A stretch of DNA of 32,478 nucleotides from a virus. The DNA lies in IMG/VR virus record IMGVR_UViG_3300017963_000561, positions 1 to 32,478 of that record; one strand, written 5' to 3'. The translations under genes and the position numbers were made by a program. The notes under the pieces were generated by a model, which was not told the DNA's origin, ran no database searches, and saw nothing but the letters and a program-made list of their open reading frames with translations. This document shows positions 7,439 through 14,628 of this stretch, piece after piece (position 1 is the stretch's first letter; each line of letters starts with the position of its first letter).

Positions 7439-8135
7439 ACGATACATAGAAGAGTATATATCTGATATGCAGTATGCCTGGAGCCCTAGTACAATGCGGT
7501 CGGAACGGCACAGGCTAAATGGCGTGGCTGCGGTCCTGGATGGAAAGCCCCAATCTCTCTGGGACCGTATCCAAAACCTTAAGCCCTATACGCGCACAAC
7601 GGTCTGGACCCGTGTATGTAGGTTTTGGGATTGGCTATTAGATAAGGAATATATCAATGGATCGAATGAATATACATCTTTCAGGAAACGAAATAGACGG
7701 TTTTTTAAAGGATCATATAGAAGAGTACCAAGCAGGTTTCACTTTTCCGAAATCGATTCCCGCATACAGAGAATTCTATGTCCGGATTCTAAGGCGAAAG
7801 CAAACTGGATTCTTCACAATGCCCTTAGGGTTTCTGAGTTCGATACTCTTAAGAATGGTACTGTGGTTGGGAAGGGCGGGCATTGTAGACAGATATATAA
7901 CTGTGGATTTTCAGCCCCTCGAAAAAGAGTAAGCTATTCAAAGTTCTGGAGAGAGCTAAAGAAGGTGGGCCTTAAGCCCCATGACCTTAGAAAGGCAGCC
8001 CTAACGAGACTTGTGGAAAAAGGTGCCAATGAGTTTGAGTTGTGTGCGATTGCGGGCTGGAGTGATCTAAATACGGCTGCTAGCTATATTCGGGTTAATG
8101 AAACGAAGCTTAAGAAATTGATGGAGAGCGCCTGA
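7428..8135 (+). CDS. int: Compact tyrosine recombinase/integrase
   Basis: A site-specific DNA recombinase. From the ATG at 7428 it has 235 residues, short for the family. All active-site positions are visible: Arg134 (ALRVSEF), Lys149 (VVGKGGHCR), His185-Arg188 (PHDLRKA), Trp211 (AGWSDLNTA) and nucleophile Tyr220 (ASYIRV). The N-terminal part (1-90) looks like a reduced core-binding helical domain; there is no extra arm-binding domain. The start overlaps the holin-like gene by 11 bases; the frame extends to a TTG at 7380, but the ATG gives a natural beginning. No excisionase, repressor or att site is visible nearby. It may integrate the phage or resolve multimers. Confidence 0.9.
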   Translation: MEIKRYIEEYISDMQYAWSPSTMRSERHRLNGVAAVLDGKPQSLWDRIQNLKPYTRTTVWTRVCRFWDWLLDKEYINGSNEYTSFRKRNRRFFKGSYRRVPSRFHFSEIDSRIQRILCPDSKAKANWILHNALRVSEFDTLKNGTVVGKGGHCRQIYNCGFSAPRKRVSYSKFWRELKKVGLKPHDLRKAALTRLVEKGANEFELCAIAGWSDLNTAASYIRVNETKLKKLMESA

Positions 8136-8136
8136 G

Positions 8137-8280
8137 ATGGTTATCGGAAAGTATTATTGTCTTACGTGTGGGAATTACATTCATACTTATGTTATGTATA
8201 ATCCTTATACCGATAAAATATATTTACGTAAGGGTTTATGGAAAATGAATGTTAATCACGAATGTCTGGGAGTTTTATAA
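8137..8280 (+). CDS. Mini-gene, zinc-finger-like protein
   Basis: A 47-residue frame starting one base after the integrase stop and ending in a TAATG overlap with the next small gene. It has CLTCG near the start and HEC near the end (Cys8, Cys11, His43, Cys45), a possible zinc site. Tyr-rich, no signal peptide. No clear ribosome site except coupling to the integrase stop. Its size and regular Cys spacing make it plausible as a real gene; function unknown. Confidence 0.5.
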   Translation: MVIGKYYCLTCGNYIHTYVMYNPYTDKIYLRKGLWKMNVNHECLGVL

Positions 8281-8417
8281 TGAAATTGAATATTACGATC
8301 ATAAGGCAACGCCGGAATGGAAAGACGCGACGCGTATTTCTTGATGAATTAGATCCATCTGCTGGTAATTATAATATTGAAAAAGATATAAGTTGTGGGA
8401 TATTGTGCGGAGATTAA
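8280..8417 (+). CDS. Mini-gene, basic N-terminal hypothetical protein
   Basis: A 45-residue frame that shares one base with the stop of the preceding mini-gene (TAATG). GGGAG lies nine bases before the ATG. The first half is basic (IIRQRRNGKTRRVF), the second half acidic and ends CGILCGD. Back-to-back coupling with both neighbours supports it being translated. No family recognised. Confidence 0.5.
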   Translation: MKLNITIIRQRRNGKTRRVFLDELDPSAGNYNIEKDISCGILCGD

Positions 8418-8432
8418 TTGGAGGTTATTGCG

Positions 8433-8630
8433 GTGAAATCTAAGTACTTTATGTTAATTGTACTGTTAGTTTTAGTAGGATGTTCTAAACCAAGGTCTGA
8501 TCAATACTATATTGATCTATGTTTTGATTGGTGTGCCAAAATAGGTAAAACTCCCACTGAAATTAGGTGGAACAACGAAGTAGATCGTCTTCATTGTGTA
8601 TGTAGAGAAAGTACTAAAAATGAAAAGTAA
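8433..8630 (+). CDS. Small phage lipoprotein
   Basis: Sixty-five residues from a GTG at 8433, chosen because GGAGG lies eight bases upstream and the signal peptide then begins correctly. MKSKYFMLIVLLVLVGC is a classical lipoprotein signal with lipobox LVGC and lipidated Cys17. The mature part of about 49 residues has four more Cys (CFDWC and CVC), likely paired in disulfides in the periplasm. Known small phage lipoproteins act as outer-membrane spanins or shield receptors against superinfection; which applies here is open. Its end overlaps the GroES-like start. Confidence 0.72.
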   Translation: MKSKYFMLIVLLVLVGCSKPRSDQYYIDLCFDWCAKIGKTPTEIRWNNEVDRLHCVCRESTKNEK

Positions 8631-9045
8631 ATACCTAGAACAATTTCAAAAGCTTGAAGGCCTACGTGATAAGTTTGAATTGGTTGGAGACTTTATGCTC
8701 ATTGAGCGTATGCCTCAAGAGGAAAAGAAGACGAAGAGTGGAATAGTTCTTGCCCCCACACCTGGAGACTATAAGAGCGAGCTTCAGGCCGAGCAGCCCG
8801 TATTTGCTCATGTGCTTGCAGTGGGCGAGGGATTTTATGATGATGAAACAGGGGAGGATATTGATGGCAAGGCTAAGCCTGGTGACATAATTCTTATTTC
8901 CCCGATGTGTGTCACCTGGTTTAAGACGTTCGGTACCGTGATATCGGAAGGTGATGCGCTTGTTGGTGTAGCTAGAGAAAATGATGCAAAAATGTTCTTT
9001 AAGGGAGTGGAAGGCTACACAGCGGTATTTGAGGCCCTAGTATGA
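8620..9045 (+). CDS. groES-like: GroES-like co-chaperonin
   Basis: A 141-residue protein with a Cpn10 fold pattern. FELVGDFMLIERM matches the first strands. KKTKSGIVLAP (about 37-46) matches the GroES mobile loop including the Ile-Val-Leu GroEL-contact triplet (42-44). AHVLAVGEGFY, KPGDIILI and ALVGVAREND follow in family order. It is longer than host GroES (about 97), with an extra N-terminal helix and an insertion after the mobile loop. Known phage versions such as T4 gp31 replace GroES to fold the capsid protein with host GroEL. No GroEL is seen here. I chose the ATG at 8620, overlapping the lipoprotein stop. Confidence 0.88.
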   Translation: MKSKYLEQFQKLEGLRDKFELVGDFMLIERMPQEEKKTKSGIVLAPTPGDYKSELQAEQPVFAHVLAVGEGFYDDETGEDIDGKAKPGDIILISPMCVTWFKTFGTVISEGDALVGVARENDAKMFFKGVEGYTAVFEALV

Positions 9046-9587
9046 TTAGAATGACAATAGATCCAGCAAGTATATCTTCAGGTTGGTGTGTATATGAAAA
9101 CGGTGTATATCTGGATTCAGGTACTATTAAATTTACACAAAAGAATCCATTTCAACGATTGAGTTATCTATATGACGCATATCTTGCCCTTTTTTATCAG
9201 TTTGTGCCAGATGAGGTATATATTGAAACTATACCTATTTCACAGAATTTTGGTAAATTATTTACAATGAAGCCATTGTTTTACTCTGTAGGGGTTATCG
9301 GTGCAGCTCTCAGCTCCACTGAAACCGTAATAAATGATAGGTCTTTATTGCCCAAGGTGTGGCAGAAGGCAGTAGATTGGAATGGAAAACGCGATAAACT
9401 TAGAAGGTTTAAGGTTGATAGTGAGGATGAGCTAGCAGCCATTGGAATGAGTATTTATTTGGAGGAGAAAGATATCAATGAACGACAAGCGAGGCGGAAT
9501 AAACCCACCACAAACAGGAACAAAACACGACAAAGGAAAACCAAGAATGGCCCTACTTGCTCCAGTGGGCGTAAAAGAAGAAGCTAA
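9042..9587 (+). CDS. RuvC-like Holliday junction resolvase
   Basis: A 181-residue RNase H-fold endonuclease. The pattern is IDPASISSGWCVYE (Asp7), VYIETIPIS (Glu62) and VDSEDELAAIGM (acidic cluster 126-130, usual for the last RuvC Asp). Such enzymes cut branched DNA before packaging and in recombination. The folded part ends near residue 146. The last 35 residues are Arg/Asn/Thr-rich and overlap the next gene by 110 bases in another frame, so they are probably tolerated read-through rather than a conserved domain. Starts by ATGA overlap with the GroES-like gene. Confidence 0.85.
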   Translation: MIRMTIDPASISSGWCVYENGVYLDSGTIKFTQKNPFQRLSYLYDAYLALFYQFVPDEVYIETIPISQNFGKLFTMKPLFYSVGVIGAALSSTETVINDRSLLPKVWQKAVDWNGKRDKLRRFKVDSEDELAAIGMSIYLEEKDINERQARRNKPTTNRNKTRQRKTKNGPTCSSGRKRRS

Positions 9588-10023
9588 AGCAATGACTCTT
9601 GGGGCCAAGGAATATGGGGATCATAACTATCGTGGTGGAATTACTGTTATGAGACTTCTTGATGCCTGTTTAAGACATATTTGGAAATGTATTGATGGGG
9701 CCGATATAGATCCAGATTCAGGAGAACTTAAGGTACATCATTTAGGATGCGCTAAAGCAGAGTTGGGCATGGCTTTGCAAATTATGAAAGAAAGGCCTGA
9801 CCTTGATGATAGATATAAAAAAATAATTCCGCCAAAGTTTGATATAATTTTAGATCCCACACTTAAAGAGGACCAGTGGTATTTAGCTGCACCTAATATA
9901 GGTCTGCATGGCCCCACTGAGAACGTGAGCACAAACGAGTCGAGCTGCAGCCAAGAGGCACTTGACAAATCCTCAAATATAGGGCATAATAAGTGCAAGG
10001 AGTGTAACTGTAATAAGGAGTAG
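9478..10023 (+). CDS. DUF5664-type dATP/dGTP diphosphohydrolase-like protein
   Basis: A 181-residue protein with the family's core: TKHDKGKPRMALL (about 16-28), AMTLGAKEYGDHNYRGG (38-54), RLLDACLRHIWKCIDGADIDPDSG (59-82) and HHLGCAKAELGMALQI (87-102). The family is named for a dATP/dGTP diphosphohydrolase activity and belongs to the all-helical MazG-like NTP hydrolases. It would adjust the deoxypurine pool during replication. The C-terminal 40 residues carry many Cys/His (CSQ, HNKCKECNC), perhaps a metal site. A GGAG upstream of the ATG lies inside the resolvase gene. Confidence 0.8.
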   Translation: MNDKRGGINPPQTGTKHDKGKPRMALLAPVGVKEEAKAMTLGAKEYGDHNYRGGITVMRLLDACLRHIWKCIDGADIDPDSGELKVHHLGCAKAELGMALQIMKERPDLDDRYKKIIPPKFDIILDPTLKEDQWYLAAPNIGLHGPTENVSTNESSCSQEALDKSSNIGHNKCKECNCNKE

Positions 10024-10026
10024 TTT

Positions 10027-10386
10027 ATGAGTAAACAAAGGAAAGTATATATAGCTGGTCCTATGAGGGGCTATAAAGAATATAACTTTCCAGCGTTTGA
10101 TGAGGCCTCTAAGAGATTCCGTAAAGCTGGTTGGTTTGTTTACAGTCCAGCAGAGCTTGATAGGGCACAAGGAATTCATGAATATACCAAGAAACTCCCA
10201 AATGGGTTTTTAAGAGATGCAATGAAACGAGATACAGCAGCCATTTGCGAATGTGATGCCATTGCGCTTCTTCCTGGCTGGGAACACTCTGAGGGTACAC
10301 ATGTTGAGCTAACCCTTGCGGGCCTTCTTGAGCTTGATACTTATGATGCAATAACAATGAAAAAGATCCATCCTAACAAGGAGTAA
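10027..10386 (+). CDS. DUF4406 nucleoside deoxyribosyltransferase-like protein
   Basis: A 119-residue protein with the DUF4406 signature YIAGPMRGYKEYNFPAFDEA at the start, then AGWFVYSPAELD, a charged RDAMKRDTAAICECDAIALL and GWEHSEGTHVELTLAG. The Rossmann-like fold and the Glu in EGTHVE resemble nucleoside 2-deoxyribosyltransferases. Activity on bases or on nucleotides is inferred. Its place after a dNTP hydrolase-like gene fits nucleotide handling. The ribosome site AAGGAG lies at 10015-10020, seven bases before the ATG. Confidence 0.8.
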   Translation: MSKQRKVYIAGPMRGYKEYNFPAFDEASKRFRKAGWFVYSPAELDRAQGIHEYTKKLPNGFLRDAMKRDTAAICECDAIALLPGWEHSEGTHVELTLAGLLELDTYDAITMKKIHPNKE

Positions 10387-10390
10387 TAAA

Positions 10391-11116
10391 TTGGCCCGAA
10401 AAAGAGTTACCATAGACATAGAGACTTTTCCTAATCTAATTTGGGCTTGGGGCATTCATGAACAAGATGCAATTGCAGTGGAGCAACACTGGCAACTTGC
10501 ATCTATGGCTTGGAAGACTTTTGATAAGTCTGGAATATCCTACGCCTCTCAGCAGGAGATGTCTGAGAAAAAGCTAGCCAAAGTGTGCTGGGACGTTCTC
10601 AATGAGGCTGATATTATTATTGGCCATAATATTAAGCGATTTGATAAAAAGAAACTAAATGCTAAGTTTATGGAATTTGGTCTGGGTCCACCGTCCCCCT
10701 ATGATGTTGTGGATACTCTAGAGCAGGCTCGGAAGCATTTTAAATTCACATCTAATCGCTTAGGCGCACTTGCAGAAGACCTAGAAGTGGGACATAAGCT
10801 TCCTAACGAAGGCTGGTCTATGTGGGAAGGCTGCATGCAAGATGACCCAAAATGCTGGGCTAGGATGAAGCGCTATAATAAGACAGATGTCGAAGTTAAT
10901 GACAAAATTTATGAAAAGATGCTTCCCTGGATTGAGAATCATCCTGAGGTAAATCTACTTGATGGTAAGCGTACTTGCCGTTGCGGGTCTGAACATGTGG
11001 TTAAAAACGGGCTTGCCGTAGCTGGTAAAACTATGAAACAGCGCTATCGGTGCGAGGACTGTAAGGCTTATTTACTCGGGCCTATGAAAGATAGGGCTAT
11101 TGAGTATGGGGACTAA
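10391..11116 (+). CDS. DnaQ-like 3'-5' exonuclease with C-terminal zinc ribbon
   Basis: A 241-residue protein from a TTG start after AAGGAGTAATAAA. The DEDD exonuclease motifs are TIDIETFPN (Asp9/Glu11), IIIGHNIKRFD (Asn80/Asp85) and RYNKTDVEVN (Tyr162/Asp166). The C-terminal 45 residues form a zinc ribbon with CRCGS (Cys196/Cys198) and CEDC (Cys221/Cys224), like those of some transposases and phage nucleases. It is a second exonuclease beside the polymerase's own, so it probably serves recombination or degradation of host DNA. Ends inside the methylase start by a short overlap. Confidence 0.85.
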   Translation: MARKRVTIDIETFPNLIWAWGIHEQDAIAVEQHWQLASMAWKTFDKSGISYASQQEMSEKKLAKVCWDVLNEADIIIGHNIKRFDKKKLNAKFMEFGLGPPSPYDVVDTLEQARKHFKFTSNRLGALAEDLEVGHKLPNEGWSMWEGCMQDDPKCWARMKRYNKTDVEVNDKIYEKMLPWIENHPEVNLLDGKRTCRCGSEHVVKNGLAVAGKTMKQRYRCEDCKAYLLGPMKDRAIEYGD

Positions 11117-11618
11117 AGGACATATAACTAAACAGGGCTTCAATTCCAATGAATATGAAACACCTAAATGGCTCTTCAATAAGCTTAATAACCTATATAG
11201 TTTTAAATGTGATATGACCTGCACCACTGAAAACGAGAAGATTCCAGGAAGCTTTGATTTCCATAAGGGAGACGCTCTAAATATGCCCTGGGAGTGCTTT
11301 AAAGGGGACTACGTTTGGTTGAATCCTCCCTACCGACCCCTGAGGCCTTGGATTGAAAAGGCATGGACTGAGAGCCAATCTGGCGTAAATGTGGTTATGA
11401 TAGTGCCACTGGCTACTATATCTGCACAATACTTTCAGCAATATTTACCAAATGAGATTATGCTGTTTACTAAAAGAATCAACTTCGAATATAAAGGTGT
11501 GGAAATAAAGGGGAATGCGCACTGCACTTGCTTGCTGGTATATAATGCTAGTAATGAGTGGTCTGGATATACTCAGCTGGGCACAGATTGTGTGCCTGAT
11601 ATTCACTACATAGACTAA
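11106..11618 (+). CDS. N6-adenine DNA methyltransferase, phage Dam type
   Basis: A 170-residue protein from the ATG at 11106, preceded by ATAGGG; a TTG two codons earlier is possible. It matches the phage DNA N-6-adenine methyltransferase family: NEYETPKWLFNKLN at about 15-28, CDMTCTTENEKIP at 35-47, the catalytic NPPY motif in YVWLNPPYRPLRPWI (Asn73-Tyr76), then NVVMIVPL. There is no restriction partner nearby. Phages use such orphan methylases to evade restriction or mark their DNA. Its stop TAA at 11616-11618 overlaps the stop of the convergent protease gene by three bases of shared sequence. Confidence 0.85.
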   Translation: MGTKGHITKQGFNSNEYETPKWLFNKLNNLYSFKCDMTCTTENEKIPGSFDFHKGDALNMPWECFKGDYVWLNPPYRPLRPWIEKAWTESQSGVNVVMIVPLATISAQYFQQYLPNEIMLFTKRINFEYKGVEIKGNAHCTCLLVYNASNEWSGYTQLGTDCVPDIHYID

Positions 11619-12274
11619 AGCCTAAGTTCTTTCAGCTTCTCACGTATCAAATAGGCTGGAGCATACATCGCAAGCCCCACTTTAATCGGCCAATAGGAGG
11701 CATAGCCGATTCCATAAACCCTCTTACCATACCAATCTACTATAGCCCCACCGGAATCGCCAGGTATAATTTGAATTGCGGCTAAAAACCCCAAACCCCT
11801 CATTGTAAGAATAGGTATTAAAGCAATCCCAGGTGTCGCCCACTGGGCCTTAGTTCCGCTATATCCTAAATGTTTAATAAGTGTAAGGGGATAGGGCTGT
11901 TTTGTGGCAAGGGGTATATAGGGTAAATTTAAGGTATCAACTTGAAGAAAGGCAAAATCTCTTCGTCCTGGCTTTCCTACATAAAGAACATCAGCGTAAG
12001 CTTTATCTTGGTTATAAAATATAATTTTAGCTCTTTTTTGGCCCCTAATACAATGTGCAGCGGTGGCAATAAGATTCTTTTTAATAATTACACCGCTACA
12101 ATAATTTCCTATATTTACTACAGCTTTATGAACAATAACTTCTTTAATGCGTGGAAATTGAGGTTCCTCAACAACTCTTCCTCCAGCCCACCTAAAAAGT
12201 AAGCCCGTTCCGAATAATGCAATTAAAGCAATAAGATATAGACGAATAATTAAACGGAGTAAAAATTTCTTCAT
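11615..12274 (-). CDS. Membrane-anchored trypsin-like serine protease
   Basis: A 219-residue protein. A membrane anchor lies at about 5-27 (LLRLIIRLYLIALIALFGTG). The trypsin-like domain has His74 in IATAAHC, Asp106 in GRRDFAFL and Ser174 in PGDSGGAIVD, a complete triad. Cys59 and Cys75 match the disulfide flanking the catalytic His in chymotrypsin-fold enzymes, which implies an extracytoplasmic site. The specificity pocket beyond WYGKRVYGIGY is not readable. It is the last gene of the late set, four bases after a membrane/coiled-coil gene. It could process virion or envelope proteins or help lysis. Rare in tailed phages as far as I know. Confidence 0.9.
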   Translation of the reverse strand: MKKFLLRLIIRLYLIALIALFGTGLLFRWAGGRVVEEPQFPRIKEVIVHKAVVNIGNYCSGVIIKKNLIATAAHCIRGQKRAKIIFYNQDKAYADVLYVGKPGRRDFAFLQVDTLNLPYIPLATKQPYPLTLIKHLGYSGTKAQWATPGIALIPILTMRGLGFLAAIQIIPGDSGGAIVDWYGKRVYGIGYASYWPIKVGLAMYAPAYLIREKLKELRL

Positions 12275-12278
12275 TTTC

Positions 12279-12572
12279 TCATAATAGTTTTATAATTCCA
12301 GCCACAATGCCCACAATTGTTGCGATAGCTCCCAGCCCCACTAAAAGTGCTTTAACTACAGCACTAAAAACCGCTACATGCATTTTAACAGGTTTGAACT
12401 CTTTTTGCAACTCCTGATGAGATTCTTCAAGTAAATCGGTGCGTTCTATGTGATACTCGAGGTCTTTGCGGATAAGCTTCTGCTCAAGATTATTGGCATT
12501 GGCAAGCTCTTGAGTTTCTTGACAAATTACTTTAATTTCAGCAATGTCTTTTTTAATCTCGTCCACTGGCAT
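12279..12572 (-). CDS. Coiled-coil protein with C-terminal membrane segment, XhlA/holin-like
   Basis: Ninety-seven residues. Residues 1-60 are a charged helix (IKKDIAEIKVICQETQELA) predicted to coil. Residues about 74-95 are a membrane segment (KALLVGLGAIATIVGIVAGI). This layout is seen in the XhlA-type and related phage membrane proteins that work with holins. Gene order (ejection proteins, then this, then the anchored protease) suggests a lysis or envelope role. It overlaps the upstream gene by 20 bases. Confidence 0.6.
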   Translation of the reverse strand: MPVDEIKKDIAEIKVICQETQELANANNLEQKLIRKDLEYHIERTDLLEESHQELQKEFKPVKMHVAVFSAVVKALLVGLGAIATIVGIVAGIIKLL

Positions 12573-12753
12573 TTAGCGTGCCCTCATCGATAACGCGATA
12601 CATCTCTTCTTCTGTCATATTTTCTTCAAGAATTGCAAAGGCCAGGTCTTTATCAATGCCGCCCTCAATCATCTCCATAAGGGCCTGCTTGGCCTCATCG
12701 GAAAGGGTCCATTCTAATCCCTCACATAGGAATTTAAAGTTGGCTTTGTCCAT
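12553..12753 (-). CDS. Small acidic hypothetical protein
   Basis: Sixty-six residues, acidic and helical (LSDEAKQALMEMIEGGIDKD, then EENMTEEEMYRVIDEG). It overlaps both neighbours by 20 bases, a sign of tight packing in the late set. No signal, membrane segment or known motif. Its place after the large ejection protein is suggestive only. Confidence 0.6.
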   Translation of the reverse strand: MDKANFKFLCEGLEWTLSDEAKQALMEMIEGGIDKDLAFAILEENMTEEEMYRVIDEGTLNASGRD

Positions 12754-14620
12754 GTACGCTCTCCAGTGCGCTGTCGGTTAGATCCTCAGTCAAATTTTCC
12801 TCAACCCCCTGAATAAAAGTCGAGCGAATTAACGTATCAAATGCAGCCTTACTTCCGGTAAGTTCATCAAGCTGCTGAGGATTAAGAAGCCTGAGAAAAT
12901 TTACATTGCGACTTAAGTATTGAGCTAACTGTGTCTGTCGTGCCACAATTCGTGGAGAAATCTGAGATAAGCCTACAATAGGCATTGACAAAGCCACGCC
13001 AGTTTGAAGTAACCCAAATTTGGGTAAATAAGGCATAAATTTAAGTGTGGCTGCGTCTAACATAAGTTCTCTATTTATGGCTTCCCCATTAGGCACAAGT
13101 TGTCCTAGGCGCTTCATTGTCCCAACTGTTTTTCTGCCCGCAGCATTATCATTTAACATACGATCAATTAGTACGTCACTGACCTCATTATCTCTAAGCT
13201 TTCTGGCCTGGGATACGGAACGGTCGAACTTTAAATATAAATCTTGCATTTCCGTATATTTATTAGCCAAACCAACTTTATCAAATTCTTTGCCTACCGC
13301 CTCACGGGTCTTACCCTGTACAATTTTAACCAATCTTTCAACCTCTGGTGTAGCTCGCCTATCAACAGCCTTAAGTGTTCTATTGATTGAACGATTTAAT
13401 TCTTGTAATTGTTTGGCTGCATTCTTTCCATGCAATTCACCAGTCCGAAAAGAATCAATATTTTTTGTTAAAGTTTTTAAATGCCTAATAGCCTCGGGGC
13501 TATCAACTAATTCAGTATTGAGACCCAAACGACGCCTAGAAGCGACTTCTCCCGGAGAAAAAGGTACAAAATCTCGACCAGTTTTTGTCGATACAATTTT
13601 ACCTAAACCCATATCCTCTATCTGCTTATAAACATCATCAGTAACTTCCGTGAAATTTACTTTTAATTTTCGCTGATCAGCTGTTGAAAGAATATCATCA
13701 AGAATCTCTCCATATTTGGAAGGCAACACCTTATCTGCCTTGTCTAAGTAATTATCAATCTTACTAACTAGCTTTTCTCGAGCCCGATCTATTGCCTGGT
13801 CCAGGTGCTCACCTGGTTTTGCCAAACGGCTGTTTTTCTTGAGCCCCCTAATAACTGCAGGTGCATTGTCCATTAATTCCCGCATTGCGCCTTCGCCTGT
13901 TCCAGTAAGCTTTCCATAAATTTGTATAGCAGAATCAGTAATTATTGTATTTTTAAGTCTAGTTGCTGCGCGAGATAGAGCCAATAATGTAGGCCTAGCA
14001 CCAATAGCGGTGGCCTCGCCTCCTAAGGATAAAACACCTTCAAGAGCCAAATCTTTTATTTCTTCTTCGGGTGTGGCCTCATATGTTCCAGCTAATCTTC
14101 CAAGACTAGTTCTTACTGCGGCAGCCCCAACACCGGCAGCCCCAGCACCTAAAAGCCCACCTACTACTGCAGCTGGAGGCCCACCGACTGCTAAACCGGC
14201 TGCCCCGCCTTTAAGGGCTCCCTTGCCTACAATAATCGCATTTAACGCAACATCCCCAAGATCCGCCATATCTTTAGCTAGTTCTTTAGATACCTTCCAA
14301 GGATCACCTGTTTTCAGTATATCTCTAAAACCAGGATCTACCTGATGCCAATTACCTTCATGTTTTACTAGTAGACCATGATCTGGATGTGGATATAGTC
14401 CCTCAAAATTGCGCCTAAGATAATTAAGGCGGCCACGCTCATTTCCTAGCCCCTTCAATCGAAACCGCTGCCCAACAGTGAGCGGGGATTCTGGTCTTGG
14501 GGTATCAACGTCTTGTCCAACCAAGTCGCCCTCAAAGGACAGGTCTTCTTCAGGAATAGCTGTGCCTATCTGAAGATCTTCTTCTGGTATCCGTTGCCCA
14601 ACCTTTAAATCATTGGCCAT
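12734..14620 (-). CDS. Large internal virion/ejection-type protein
   Basis: A 628-residue protein in the place of T7 gp16. The N-terminus repeats the hexapeptide IPEEDL (residues 11-16 and 22-27). Residues about 125-170 are a long Gly/Ala/Val-rich stretch (GGAAGLAVGGPPAAVVGGLL) able to enter membranes. The remainder is Lys/Arg/Glu-rich helix with many heptad-like Leu. Known podovirus ejection proteins share this mix of hydrophobic patch and long helices and form the DNA channel across the envelope. I see no transglycosylase motif. Function is inferred from position and composition. Confidence 0.72.
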   Translation of the reverse strand: MANDLKVGQRIPEEDLQIGTAIPEEDLSFEGDLVGQDVDTPRPESPLTVGQRFRLKGLGNERGRLNYLRRNFEGLYPHPDHGLLVKHEGNWHQVDPGFRDILKTGDPWKVSKELAKDMADLGDVALNAIIVGKGALKGGAAGLAVGGPPAAVVGGLLGAGAAGVGAAAVRTSLGRLAGTYEATPEEEIKDLALEGVLSLGGEATAIGARPTLLALSRAATRLKNTIITDSAIQIYGKLTGTGEGAMRELMDNAPAVIRGLKKNSRLAKPGEHLDQAIDRAREKLVSKIDNYLDKADKVLPSKYGEILDDILSTADQRKLKVNFTEVTDDVYKQIEDMGLGKIVSTKTGRDFVPFSPGEVASRRRLGLNTELVDSPEAIRHLKTLTKNIDSFRTGELHGKNAAKQLQELNRSINRTLKAVDRRATPEVERLVKIVQGKTREAVGKEFDKVGLANKYTEMQDLYLKFDRSVSQARKLRDNEVSDVLIDRMLNDNAAGRKTVGTMKRLGQLVPNGEAINRELMLDAATLKFMPYLPKFGLLQTGVALSMPIVGLSQISPRIVARQTQLAQYLSRNVNFLRLLNPQQLDELTGSKAAFDTLIRSTFIQGVEENLTEDLTDSALESVHGQSQL

Positions 14621-14628
14621 TTTTACTC

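Noticed and set aside
13047-13631. Long plus-strand frame opposite the large ejection protein
   Set aside because: It is the mirror of a well-supported minus-strand gene, Ser/Leu-rich with no ribosome site or domain.
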